Origin: SAR202 cluster bacterium bin87
GTDB taxonomy: Bacteria; Chloroflexota; Dehalococcoidia; Lucifugimonadales; UBA3495
Reading direction: 5' to 3'
Assembly (NCBI GenBank): GCA_002238825.1
Contig: MPNC01000004.1
Coordinates: forward strand, 255,241-319,240
Length of the DNA: 64,000 bases
Shown here piece after piece: positions 8,366 through 16,635 of the stretch (position 1 is the stretch's first letter; the number at the start of each line of letters is the position of its first letter). The notes beneath the pieces were generated by a model, which had not been told where the DNA came from, made no database searches, and was given only the letters and a program-made list of their open reading frames with translations. The position numbers and the translations under genes are program-made.

Positions 8366-8650
8366 GATTATCGCTCCGCGCCGCATGCCGTTCTGCTTAA
8401 TGTGAGCCATTCTAGCATGGGGCCGTTCACCGCAATGCTCGCCATCCGCATGGTTGTGCTGATGGAGGAGTAATGAAACACACCCCGATTGACCAGGCTG
8501 GGAGGTAGCGCATGCCGGCGGTATTGCCGCAAAATCGGTGAAACTCTGCAATGGATGGACTGGCTCAATACAATACGATATGCTACTGTATCTAGTATAT
8601 AACTATTATGCAATTACATCATATGGTATGAATCGAAATTGGAGGAAATC

Positions 8651-9592
8651 ATGCCCGTTTATGAGACGTTTGCAAAGCGCAAGCAGAAGGCCGAAAATTC
8701 GGGAAAACCTGTAATTTACAGGGACGACATTTTGCCTGAACCGTTCAGGATTCAAGTAGTACATATTTGGCGGAATACAATCGGATATGAGGACGGTTGG
8801 TTTGCTGCCGGGATGTTCAACTTGCGTGCGCCATGGGCTAGAATGAACGAGACTCTTGCCACCGAGATGGGATTGTTCACGCTGTGGCAAGAAGGACGTT
8901 CTGATCAGGAATGTTGTGAGCAATTTCTGCTGCGTCAAGATAACGTGGATGATGTTCTTAGCCTCATCGAAATCTCATTCCGGCTAGTGGCAGGGCCCGT
9001 AAGAGAACACCAACGCAGGGTAGGTAATCAGACAAGATGGCAGCCGGCGGACGATGCCATCGCTGAACTGAACTACCGTTTCCGTGAACATGGGATCGGC
9101 TACCAGTACCATGGCGGGCAGATTATTGCCGTCAATTCCCAGTATCTCCATTCTGAAGTTGTCGAGCCAGCCATATCGCTACTGTACGACGCGAATTTTG
9201 ATGGCGCATTGCAAGAGTTTATGACTGCCCATGAGCACTATCGCAAAGGGAACTACAAAGAGGCCATTGTCAATGCCGGAAGCGCCTTTGAAAGCGCGAT
9301 GAAAACTATCTGCGACCAACGCGGTTGGACTTACGTCAGAGACACCGCCACGGCGCTGATAGAGGTGCTGTATAACCAAGATCTGATACCATCAGAGATG
9401 AAAAACCACTTCACAGGATTGCGTTCCGCATTGGAGGGCGGCGTTCCACCTTTACGGAATCAGGCAGGCCGAGGTGCTCATGGGCAAGGCAGCACGCCTG
9501 TAACGGTTCCGGATTATCTATCTGCTTACTGCCTCCACTTGACGGCAGCCAATATCGTCTTTCTTGTGGAAGCACACAACGCTAAGCCGTGA
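8651..9592 (+). CDS. AbiJ-NTD4 / STM4504-CBY_0614-type protein, putative phage defence
   Basis: 313 residues. The N-terminus (MPVYETFAKRKQ, then ILPEPFRIQVVHIWRNTIG) resembles the AbiJ N-terminal domain 4 found in abortive-infection proteins. The C-terminal third is helical, with EAIVNAGSAFESAMKTIC and GRGAHGQG, like the HEPN-type Abi C-terminal domain. GGAGG lies 6 bases before the ATG. The gene and its upstream 180 bases are visibly more AT-rich than the surroundings, which suggests acquisition by transfer. Predicted role: phage-triggered RNA cleavage or growth arrest; inferred from domain resemblance. Confidence 0.65.
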   Translation: MPVYETFAKRKQKAENSGKPVIYRDDILPEPFRIQVVHIWRNTIGYEDGWFAAGMFNLRAPWARMNETLATEMGLFTLWQEGRSDQECCEQFLLRQDNVDDVLSLIEISFRLVAGPVREHQRRVGNQTRWQPADDAIAELNYRFREHGIGYQYHGGQIIAVNSQYLHSEVVEPAISLLYDANFDGALQEFMTAHEHYRKGNYKEAIVNAGSAFESAMKTICDQRGWTYVRDTATALIEVLYNQDLIPSEMKNHFTGLRSALEGGVPPLRNQAGRGAHGQGSTPVTVPDYLSAYCLHLTAANIVFLVEAHNAKP

Positions 9593-9721
9593 GGTTGCGG
9601 TATCTCATCTCTGCGACGGCAGAGCCTGACCAGAGCGGTTACTTTCCCTGCTGGCCACCGTCCCGTCCGCGCTTCGTAAGTGCGCCAGATACCGACGCTC
9701 AAATCCAGTGTCAACGCGCGC

Positions 9722-9727
9722 TATACT
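9722..9727 (+). promoter_or_regulatory. -10 box TATACT for rsmI (leaderless start)
   Basis: TATACT ends 7 bases before the GTG at 9735, so transcription would begin at or next to the start codon. It is part of a GCTATACT string matching other -10 boxes here. Confidence 0.5.
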
Positions 9728-9734
9728 CTCCCCC

Positions 9735-10598
9735 GTGGGCACCCTCTACGTAATCGGCACCCCCATCGGCAACCTGGAGGACCTCACCCTCCGCGCCAGC
9801 CGCATCCTGTCCTCCGTGCCGCTGGTCGCCGCGGAGGACACCCGCGTCACCCGCCGCCTGCTGGCCCATCTCGACGCCCACCCGCGGCTGCTCAGCTGTC
9901 ACGAGCACAACTGGAAGCGGCAACTGCCCCGCCTGTTGGAAGCCCTGGCCGAGGGCGACGTCGCCCTTGCCACGGACGCCGGCTCCCCCGCCGTCAGCGA
10001 TCCGGGCGCGGGTCTGGTCGCCGCCATCGCCGATGCCGGTCATTCCGTGGTCACCATTCCCGGCGTCTCAGCCGTGACCGCCGCCCTGTCCGTCGCCGGC
10101 TTCTCCGCCGACCGCTTCGTCTTCCTGGGCTTCCTGCCCCGCCGGCGTTCCGACCGCTCGGCAAGGCTCGTCGAAGCTGCCCGGTCCGAGCAGACCATCG
10201 TCCTGTTCGAATCGCCCCACCGCCTGCGCGCAACGCTGACCGACATCGCCAATTCGCTGCACGACCCACCCGTCGCCGTCTGCCGCGAACTCACCAAGCT
10301 GCATGAGGAAATCTGGCGGGGAACGGCCTCCGCTGCCCTCGACCACTTCACCGAGCCGCGCGGCGAATTCACCATCGTCATCGGCCCGGTCAGTCTCGAC
10401 GACCAAACAGACGCTCCGAGCGAGGAAGAACGAATGGAAGCGGCCCGCCTCGCTCTCACGGACCACCGCACCGCCGGAAAACGGGGGCGCGACGCGGTGG
10501 CCGAGGTTGTCGCCTCCACCGGCCTCCCGCGCCGCGCCGTCTATGCCCTGTGGGTCGAGACCGGCGCCTCAACCCTTGCCGAAGGCGATCAACCCTAG
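9735..10598 (+). CDS. rsmI: 16S rRNA (cytidine-1402-2'-O)-methyltransferase RsmI
   Basis: SAM-dependent tetrapyrrole-methylase-fold enzyme that 2'-O-methylates C1402 of 16S rRNA; 287 residues, typical. Signatures are GTPIGNLEDLTLRA near the N-terminus, VAAEDTRVTRRLL, the SAM-binding DAGSPAVSDPGAGLV, and FESPHRLRATL. The GTG at 9735 begins exactly where family proteins begin and sits 7 bases after a TATACT box. An upstream GTG at 9708 would lie inside the promoter. Its stop shares CTAG with the convergent hydratase gene. Confidence 0.95.
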   Translation: MGTLYVIGTPIGNLEDLTLRASRILSSVPLVAAEDTRVTRRLLAHLDAHPRLLSCHEHNWKRQLPRLLEALAEGDVALATDAGSPAVSDPGAGLVAAIADAGHSVVTIPGVSAVTAALSVAGFSADRFVFLGFLPRRRSDRSARLVEAARSEQTIVLFESPHRLRATLTDIANSLHDPPVAVCRELTKLHEEIWRGTASAALDHFTEPRGEFTIVIGPVSLDDQTDAPSEEERMEAARLALTDHRTAGKRGRDAVAEVVASTGLPRRAVYALWVETGASTLAEGDQP

Positions 10599-11395
10599 GC
10601 GCAGACCACCACCGCCTCGCCCAGGCCTTCAATCGAGATCCGGCCCTCCGACGCGAAGCCCAGCGCCGTGGGCGGGATCAGGCTGCCCGTGATCACCGTG
10701 TCGCCGGCCTTCAGCGGATGGTTCCGTCTGGACAGTTCATTGGCCAGCCAAACCAGCGGCTCGAAGGGATGGCCCATCACGTCCCGGCCGTAGCCCTCGC
10801 CAACCTGCTCGTGGTTGATGCTCATCACGCCCTTGCAGCCCACCAGGTCCAGGTCCCGCCAGTTGGTCACCGGGTCGCCCAGCACCACGCCGGAGTTCAG
10901 GATGTTGACCGCCACGCTCATCAGCGTGCGCTCCTCGGTGGTCAGGTCGGCCGGCGTCCGCATGTCGACGATCTCGAAGGCCGTCGCCACCTCGGCAATC
11001 GCATCCTCCACCGCGTCGCGCGTGTACGGCGCGCCCGACGCCGGCAGGTCCTTGCCCAGCGTGACGCCCACCTCGAGTTCGATGCCCAGGTTCACGTACT
11101 CGGTGAAGTTCAGCACCACCGGCGAGCGCAGGATGGTCTTCTCGAACACGCCGCCCAGCACCGGATGGTCCAGCCCGGCCCGCTCCTGCATCACCGGCGT
11201 GGTGTACGCCAGCTTGTAGCCGGCCAGCGGCCCCCACAGGCTCGACAGCATGCAATGCAGCTCAAGCTGTATGGCGTAGGCCTCGTCCAGCGTCTTGGGG
11301 AACAGATCGGCCGGCAGGCGCTCGAAGGGCTGCACCTTGCTGTAGCTCTCGAAAATGAACTCGGCGGCCGCGCGGGCCGGTGTCGTGGTTACCAT
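10595..11395 (-). CDS. 2-keto-4-pentenoate hydratase family protein
   Basis: Fumarylacetoacetase-fold hydratase/decarboxylase, 266 residues, full length for the MhpD/2-oxopent-4-enoate hydratase group. Family features visible are a LAGYKLAYTTP segment (about 57-67), the metal-binding acidic stretch GIELEVGVTLGKDL (about 104-117), FEIVDMR, and the C-terminal GDTVITGSLIPP. It likely hydrates a 2-hydroxydienoate from aromatic ring cleavage or performs a related decarboxylation. GGAGG precedes the ATG. No other meta-cleavage genes adjoin it. Confidence 0.85.
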   Translation of the reverse strand: MVTTTPARAAAEFIFESYSKVQPFERLPADLFPKTLDEAYAIQLELHCMLSSLWGPLAGYKLAYTTPVMQERAGLDHPVLGGVFEKTILRSPVVLNFTEYVNLGIELEVGVTLGKDLPASGAPYTRDAVEDAIAEVATAFEIVDMRTPADLTTEERTLMSVAVNILNSGVVLGDPVTNWRDLDLVGCKGVMSINHEQVGEGYGRDVMGHPFEPLVWLANELSRRNHPLKAGDTVITGSLIPPTALGFASEGRISIEGLGEAVVVCA

Positions 11396-11579
11396 GGTGC
11401 GCCTCCAGGTGCGTTAGCCTCGGGTTGGTGTCAAGTTGAGAGTCTCTGGAACCGTTGGGCGTGGTTGCCGCGTCGTTCAGACCGGCAAGTTGATGCCCCA
11501 TGATAGCAAAAGCCGCCAGCCGCCGGAGTATGAAACCGGCGGCTGGCGACCATGGGATCTTGCGTGAACGGCGAGTGGA

Positions 11580-11786
11580 CTACCGGGCCTCGCTGGCAGC
11601 CTCGAACCCGCAGTCGCGGTGCGTGCCGTCGCAGAAGGGTTTGTTGTCCGACTGTCCGCAGCGGCAGAACGATACCCACTGCCCCTCTGGGACGGTGTAG
11701 TTGTTGCCATCCTGGTCAACAATCTCGATCTCGCCGATGACCCGCAGCGGGCCGTTGCCCCGAATTTCTACCTTGACATCCGCCAT
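11580..11786 (-). CDS. CDGSH iron-sulfur domain protein
   Basis: 68 residues, a complete single-domain CDGSH protein. The [2Fe-2S] ligands C41, C43, C52 and H56 are present in FCRCGQSDNKPFCDGTH, matching the C-x-C-x2-S-x3-P-x-C-D-G-T-H pattern. Such proteins carry a labile cluster for electron transfer or redox sensing. GAGGAA lies 7 bases upstream of the ATG. It stands alone, with a repeat element on its upstream side. Confidence 0.93.
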   Translation of the reverse strand: MADVKVEIRGNGPLRVIGEIEIVDQDGNNYTVPEGQWVSFCRCGQSDNKPFCDGTHRDCGFEAASEAR

Positions 11787-11921
11787 TGTGATTCCTCCTC
11801 AAGGTGGCTGACGATTTAGCGACCGGCTATCGGTCCGCCGTGTGCCCAAGTTAGCGGCAAGGACAGTCGGCGGCACGATTATTCACCAAATCGCAATCAC
11901 GGTCAAATACGTCGCCGGTCT

Positions 11922-12056
11922 CGCACGTACCCGGTTTGCTGAACTTGTCATTGCGAGCGAAGCGTGGCAATCTCGGGAGGGCAACGGGGGCCGTTTCAGC
12001 AACGAGGTCGCCACGTCCCTGCGCTCCTCGCGATGACAAACTGGGCACGCGCGAGG
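11922..12056. repeat. Dispersed palindromic repeat family A, copy 2
   Basis: Same module as at 2895-3080. The left arm is TCATTGCGAGCGAAGCGTGG, the right arm is CGCTCCTCGCGATGACA, and the outer arms are CGTACCCGGTTT and AACTGGGCACGC. It occupies most of the 345-base gap 11787-12131; the remainder holds only the family C hairpin at 12084. Confidence 0.85.
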
Positions 12057-12083
12057 GGCCCTGCTTTTGCCTTCCCACAAACG

Positions 12084-12109
12084 CGGGGGCGAATGACCAT
12101 CCGCCCCCG
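12084..12109. repeat. Short hairpin repeat family C, copy 1
   Basis: Stem GGGGGCGAAT against ATCCGCCCCC, about 20 bases past the stop of the cupin gene (minus strand). Near-identical hairpins are at 14119, 42673, 50900 and 52252. It is possibly a transcription terminator or an mRNA-end protector; no T-run is present. Confidence 0.7.
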
Positions 12110-12131
12110 TCAAGTCGCAATGGTGCGCCCC

Positions 12132-12527
12132 TTACAGGTTCACCACCAGGTTGTCCGGCGCGCGGCAGAGGATGCCCTCCTGCTCTTCGTCGTAGGGGTT
12201 CTCCTCGATGTGCGGCGTGTTGGCCGGCACGAAGATGAAGTCACCGGGCCCTGCCTCGATCCACTCCTCGAAGTTCTCGCCGAAATAGACCCGCACGTGC
12301 CCCTTGATCACGTAGGCGGCGGTCTCCGCCTCCAGGTGCGTGTGCGGCGGCCCCTTTTCGCGGGGCGCGGCGGTCACCTTGCCCATCCAGATCTTGGTGG
12401 TGTCGCCCTTGCCCGGCACGATGGCCGGCTGCCGCACCATCCCCGGCGTCTGGATGGTCTCCGAGGCGTCGCCCACAGTGTGCACCACGTAGGGCTTCAT
12501 GTCAGTCTGCTGTTCAGTTGTCGTCAT
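12132..12527 (-). CDS. Cupin domain protein
   Basis: 131 residues, a single small beta-barrel cupin. Motif 1 supplies metal ligands H62, H64 and E68 in PPHTHLEAET, followed by a Gly in the barrel turn. Motif 2 is GDFIFVPANTPHIEENP. The start at 12527 follows AAGGAG at good distance; a longer frame to 12641 has no support. Substrate unknown; single-domain cupins of this type are often dioxygenases, isomerases or ligand sensors. Confidence 0.8.
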   Translation of the reverse strand: MTTTEQQTDMKPYVVHTVGDASETIQTPGMVRQPAIVPGKGDTTKIWMGKVTAAPREKGPPHTHLEAETAAYVIKGHVRVYFGENFEEWIEAGPGDFIFVPANTPHIEENPYDEEQEGILCRAPDNLVVNL

Positions 12528-12549
12528 CGCTGTTGCTCCTTGATTCGTG

Positions 12550-12942
12550 TCACGGGACATCCCGCGTATGCGGCGGGTCGACCGGATAGTCCTCCCGCCG
12601 CCCGGTATCGCCTTCCTGAATGATAAAGTCGCGACGGTCACGATACAAGCGCGCCCGGTTCAGCACCACCTCTTGCTCATCGTCCTCGCTGTCCAGCACG
12701 GACTTGATGGTGTCACTGTCCGCCATGAACCAGTATTTGTGATCCCCGACGAACAGGTAAACGTTGTCCATGACGAAGAACTGGGCCGGCACGCCCTCGC
12801 CGTTGCGAAAGCGCTCACACACCGCCTCCAGCAACTCGCGCTGCCCGTCCTTCTGCAGCAGCACATACTCATGCGGCCACGTTTCCCGGTAGGTGACGGC
12901 CTCGCGCCAGGGCGCGGCGGCGATCATTTCGGTGAGTTTCAT
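12550..12942 (-). CDS. Conserved small protein coupled to the DUF4268 nuclease gene
   Basis: 130 residues, alpha/beta, acidic, with the tail RLYRDRRDFIIQEGDTGR. No catalytic motif recognised. The gene begins inside the stop of the upstream DUF4268 gene (ATGA, 4 bp), so both are made from one mRNA. The tight coupling to a PD-(D/E)XK-like protein suggests a shared job, possibly as accessory or immunity factor. Function unknown. Confidence 0.6.
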   Translation of the reverse strand: MKLTEMIAAAPWREAVTYRETWPHEYVLLQKDGQRELLEAVCERFRNGEGVPAQFFVMDNVYLFVGDHKYWFMADSDTIKSVLDSEDDEQEVVLNRARLYRDRRDFIIQEGDTGRREDYPVDPPHTRDVP

Positions 12943-13904
12943 GGGGATGGCTCCAGAGCGTTGGGCTGCAATTCAAGCATCACTTGATCAAGGCACGGCT
13001 GAATGACCGATTTGAATTTAAGGATATTCTCGGTCGCCCAACCTCTGATTTCCCTGAGCCTCTCGTCCGAGTCTTCTATCGAGCCGGGTATGGAGATGCC
13101 GATTGCGGACATACGTTGCTTATCCCTCCGATCCCACCATACTTCGGCAAGTTCGCTCTCAATGCTCGGCTTGTGCCAGTTGTGAATTGCATCAAGAATC
13201 GCCTTGTTGAACTCTTGGCTCTGGGTAGCGATCCACAGGTAAATCGAAAACCACGGGTCGCTGCCGCCCCAGAATCCGCAATGGTACGTAATGCCGTCAA
13301 AACCGCCTGGGAACTCTTGGTCGTTGGAGGGCTTGGCCACGTTGCGTTGAGTGATGCCCTGCTCCAACAATTCGGCGACCAACGGTCGGAAGAAATCCAG
13401 GTATTTCTGCTTGTCAGCCGGATACTTATAACCTGACCACTCCATGCGTTTGTTTGGCCCAGCAACCAAGTCCAAACGGCGTTCCACCTGGCTGCCATTA
13501 CGCCAAGCGCTCATTTCCACTCCGTAAATCCGTATACCGTCCGCGTCGTTGAGCCAGTCCATAGTACGGCGGTGCCAATCGGTGATCCTGCCGGCGACCA
13601 GTATCAGAATCCTAGCGTCGCTGTGAGACGCGTAGTTGAGCAAACCAGCGAAGTGGTCGTTATCCGACTCTTCCATCTGGTTTTCAATGACTACGTACTC
13701 GTCGGTCTCAGACACCTTTGCCAGGACATCAACCCGCATATTGCCGGGTATCGGAGTTTCTTCCTGCACCAACTCCAGTTGAATGCCGACTTCCCGACTT
13801 AGCGCGTCCATATTGGCGGCCAACCAGTTGGTAAAGTTCGCTTCCAGCGGCCAGACTTTGCGCACGGGCACACGTTCCAGTTTTCCAAATTCCGGTATCG
13901 CCAT
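12939..13904 (-). CDS. DUF4268 protein with restriction-endonuclease-like N-terminus
   Basis: 321 residues. The N-terminal half contains a PD-(D/E)XK-type core: MRVDVLAKVSETDEYVVIENQME (about 56-78, the D, then E-x-Q in place of E-x-K), followed by an HFAGLLNYA helix. This resembles NucS/RecB-like nucleases. The C-terminal half matches DUF4268 (WSGYKYPADKQKYLDFFRPLV and WWDRRDK regions). GGGAGA precedes the ATG. It forms a minus-strand operon with the 130-residue gene and follows a gene remnant at 13925. Likely role is DNA restriction or mobile-element defence; inferred. Confidence 0.7.
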   Translation of the reverse strand: MAIPEFGKLERVPVRKVWPLEANFTNWLAANMDALSREVGIQLELVQEETPIPGNMRVDVLAKVSETDEYVVIENQMEESDNDHFAGLLNYASHSDARILILVAGRITDWHRRTMDWLNDADGIRIYGVEMSAWRNGSQVERRLDLVAGPNKRMEWSGYKYPADKQKYLDFFRPLVAELLEQGITQRNVAKPSNDQEFPGGFDGITYHCGFWGGSDPWFSIYLWIATQSQEFNKAILDAIHNWHKPSIESELAEVWWDRRDKQRMSAIGISIPGSIEDSDERLREIRGWATENILKFKSVIQPCLDQVMLELQPNALEPSP

Positions 13905-13924
13905 ATCGGCATCTCCCGTAGGGA

Positions 13925-14122
13925 TTACGCCAGTAACAAATCAAGCAACCGCTGGCACTGGCGAAAGTTATTCCTGACTTGGTGGTCTGCGATGTCCAAA
14001 CCGTAGAAGTACCTGTGCAATGCTTCGGCGGCTCCGAAGTACTGCATCAGATTAATATTGGGAAGCTGGGTGTCGATTTCCGGTACTGCCCTTTGCAGAT
14101 CTCCGGCAGAAACAAGAAGTAG
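13925..14122 (-). pseudogene. 5'-truncated remnant of a helical protein
   Basis: On the minus strand a frame of 65 codons ends at TAA 13925-13927, 20 bases before the DUF4268 start. It reads as a plausible helical C-terminus containing NLMQYFGAAEALHRYFYGLD and ending QRLLDLLLA. Its upstream end runs straight into the family C hairpin at 14119-14146, with no start codon or ribosome site. It therefore looks like a gene cut off at or near that hairpin. A short protein starting at the internal ATG is a weaker alternative. Confidence 0.4.
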
Positions 14123-14146
14123 GGGCGGATAATCATCCGCCCCTAC
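14119..14146. repeat. Short hairpin repeat family C, copy 2
   Basis: Stem GTAGGGGCGGAT against ATCCGCCCCTAC around a 4-base centre, between the gene remnant and the stop of the molybdenum hydroxylase gene at 14175. In the hydroxylase direction it is followed by other sequence and not a T-run. Confidence 0.7.
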
Positions 14147-14174
14147 ATTTTACCAACGGAGTGCGCCGGCGGAG

Positions 14175-16508
14175 CTACCCGCCGTTCTGTTCCCACAGCG
14201 CTTCCAGCACCGCGCCGGGGTTCATGGGCAGGTTGGTCATCCGCACGCTCGTGGCGTCGTGGATGGCGTTGGCAATGGCGGCCATGGGCGGCACGATGGG
14301 CACCTCGCCCACGCCACGCACGCCGTAGGGATGCCCGGGGTTGGGCACCTCCACCACCACCGCGTCGATCATCGGCAGGTCCAGCGCCGTGGGCATCCGG
14401 TAGTCCAGGAAGCTGGAGTTCTGCATCTGGGCGTCGTCGTTGAAGAAGTACTCCTCGTTCAGCGCCCAGCCGATGCCCTGCACGGCCCCACCCTGGATCT
14501 GCCCTTCCACGTAGGACGGGTGAACGGCGGTGCCCACATCCTGGATCGCCGTGTAGCGCAGGATGTCCACCTTGCCGGTGTCCACGTCCACCGCCACGTC
14601 GGCGATGTGCAGCGCGTAGGCGCCGCCCACGCCGGTGGGTGACACGTTGGCCCGCCCCACAATGGGGCCGCCGGTGCCGTTCAGACGTGACGCCAGTTCG
14701 CGGAAGGTGAAGCGCAGTTCCGGCTCCGACTTGTGCTGGATCACACCGTTGTCGTACTCGACGTTCTCGGGATCGATGTCCCAGATGCGCGCCGCGCGGT
14801 TGATCATCTGCTGTTTCACGTCCTGGGCCGCCTCGTAGGATGCCCAGCCCGTCTTGAAGGCCACGCCGCTGCCGCCGGTCATGGAAGTCCAACCGATGGA
14901 GTTGGTGTCGCCCACAGCCGGGGCCACGTCCTCGGCGGCCAGACCCAGCACCTCGGCCACGTGCATCGCCGCCACCGCGCGGGAGCCGCCGATGTCGGGC
15001 GAACCCTCAACCAGGCTCACCGTGCCGTCCCCCAGCACGCTGACAATGGCGCTGGCCGGACCGGCGCCGTTGAACCAGAACCCGCCGGCCATGCCGCGGC
15101 CCACCTTCTTGCCCTCGGCTTCCGGCGACCGGTCGATGGGAGAATTCCAGTGGTCGTGCTCCCGGGCAGCCTGGACGGTCTCCATCCAGCCGATGCTCCC
15201 GAACTGCGGTCCCGTCACCCGGCGATCGCCCTGCTTGGCGCCGTTCAGCGTGCGGAAATCCAGCTTGTCCATGCCGATCTTTTCGCAGATCTCGTCGACC
15301 ACCGTCTCCACGGCGAAAGCCGCCGCCGGCGAGCCGGGGGCGCGGTATGCCGCAGTCTTGGGGTGGTTCAGCACCACGTCGGCCGCTTCAATTCGCCCGT
15401 TGGCGATGTTGTAGCAGGACAGCGCGCACTGCGCGCCCGGGTTCACCGGCGAGCCGGGATACGCGCCGGCCTCGTAGAACAGCGTCACGTCGGCGGCCGT
15501 GATCTTGCCGTCGTTGGTGACGCCCATCTTGACCCGCATGTAACCGCCCGAAGTGGGGCCCGTGCCCTCGAACACCTCGGTGCGCGACATCTGGATCTTC
15601 ACCGGCCGGCCCGTCTTGCGGGACAGCGCGGCCGCCACCGGCTCCAGGTACACCAGCGTCTTGCCGCCGAACCCTCCGCCGATCTCCAGTTGCGTCACCA
15701 GCACCTTGGAGACGGGGATCCCCATGATCGTCGCGGTCTGGTCGCGAACGTTGAAATGACCCTGGCTGCTGCACCAGATGTGCAGGGAGTCGTCGGCGTT
15801 CCACAGCGCGGTCGCCGCGTGGGGCTCGATGTAGCCCTGGTGCACCGCCTTGGTGCGGAACTCCCGCTCCACCACCAGGTCGGCGGCGGCGAAGCCGGCT
15901 TCGATGTCACCCAGTTCGTAGAAGTACCGGTTGGGCACGTTGCCCACCTTGCCGGCGTCGCCCTCGCCCAGCAACCCTCCGGGTCGAACGCTGGGGTCGT
16001 TCAGGTTGGCCAGCCGCTCGTGGACCAGCGGCGCGTCGTCGCGCATCGCCTCCAGCACGTCGGTAACCGGCTCCAGCACCTCGTAATCGACCTCGATGAG
16101 CGCCAGCGCCAGCTCGGCTTCATGGGCGCTATCGGCAGCCACCGCGGCGATGGCGTGGCCCTTGTACAGGGCCTTCTCCGCCGCCAGGCAGTTGTTGCTC
16201 AGGAACTTGGGGTTGATCATCGCCCCTTCGCCCAGGTCCAGTACGCGTCCTCCAGCCTGGGGCAGGTCGGCGGACGTCACCACCGCGTGGACGCCAGGCA
16301 TGGCCTCCGCCTTGCTGGTATCGATGCTCTTGATTCGCGCGTGGGCGTGCGGGCTCCGCAGCACCTTGCCGAAGAGCATCCCGGGCAGCGACAGGTCCGC
16401 GCCGTACTGCGCCCGGCCGGTGACCTTGTCGGTACCGTCGTGCCGGATGGGTCGACTGCCGATGACGCTGTAGCCGTTGGTAGCGGCTGATTGCTGAGTG
16501 GTGGTCAT
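14175..16508 (-). CDS. Xanthine dehydrogenase family, molybdopterin-binding large subunit
   Basis: Molybdenum hydroxylase large subunit (XdhA/CoxL type), 777 residues, full length. The N-terminal aldehyde-oxidase a/b hammerhead begins around DGTDKVTGRAQYGAD. Moco-contact segments are GGGFGGKT (about 277-284), AYRAPGSP, and the C-terminal GVGEVPIVPP, whose Glu (about 736) is the catalytic base position. It probably hydroxylates an N-heterocycle, aldehyde or similar carbon. The [2Fe-2S] small subunit and FAD medium subunit that normally work with it are not encoded nearby, so it must find them elsewhere. GAGGTGAACC precedes the ATG. Confidence 0.9.
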   Translation of the reverse strand: MTTTQQSAATNGYSVIGSRPIRHDGTDKVTGRAQYGADLSLPGMLFGKVLRSPHAHARIKSIDTSKAEAMPGVHAVVTSADLPQAGGRVLDLGEGAMINPKFLSNNCLAAEKALYKGHAIAAVAADSAHEAELALALIEVDYEVLEPVTDVLEAMRDDAPLVHERLANLNDPSVRPGGLLGEGDAGKVGNVPNRYFYELGDIEAGFAAADLVVEREFRTKAVHQGYIEPHAATALWNADDSLHIWCSSQGHFNVRDQTATIMGIPVSKVLVTQLEIGGGFGGKTLVYLEPVAAALSRKTGRPVKIQMSRTEVFEGTGPTSGGYMRVKMGVTNDGKITAADVTLFYEAGAYPGSPVNPGAQCALSCYNIANGRIEAADVVLNHPKTAAYRAPGSPAAAFAVETVVDEICEKIGMDKLDFRTLNGAKQGDRRVTGPQFGSIGWMETVQAAREHDHWNSPIDRSPEAEGKKVGRGMAGGFWFNGAGPASAIVSVLGDGTVSLVEGSPDIGGSRAVAAMHVAEVLGLAAEDVAPAVGDTNSIGWTSMTGGSGVAFKTGWASYEAAQDVKQQMINRAARIWDIDPENVEYDNGVIQHKSEPELRFTFRELASRLNGTGGPIVGRANVSPTGVGGAYALHIADVAVDVDTGKVDILRYTAIQDVGTAVHPSYVEGQIQGGAVQGIGWALNEEYFFNDDAQMQNSSFLDYRMPTALDLPMIDAVVVEVPNPGHPYGVRGVGEVPIVPPMAAIANAIHDATSVRMTNLPMNPGAVLEALWEQNGG

Positions 16509-16554
16509 GGTTCACCTCGCAAAGTGGGAAGAAATGGCCTTAGCGTGATGGCGC

Positions 16555-16569
16555 CATCTTACCATAGCG
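16555..16569 (-). promoter_or_regulatory. Shared promoter-like 15-mer upstream of the molybdenum hydroxylase
   Basis: On the minus strand this reads CGCTATGGTAAGATG, identical to 6866-6880 and at nearly the same distance (47 bases) from the ATG. TATGGT could be the -10. Confidence 0.45.
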
Positions 16570-16635
16570 ACAAAAACGGAAGGGTGACCGACATAACCAC
16601 CGCTTACCGTTTGTTGCTACCACAAGGCTCGGATA

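Noticed and set aside
12993-13436. Plus-strand 150-codon frame inside the DUF4268 gene
   Set aside because: Shadow frame; the minus-strand gene has a recognisable domain and an operon overlap.
14733-16490. 585-codon plus-strand frame opposite the molybdenum hydroxylase
   Set aside because: Typical antisense frame of a high-GC gene: Arg/His/Gly-rich, no family resemblance, no ribosome site.
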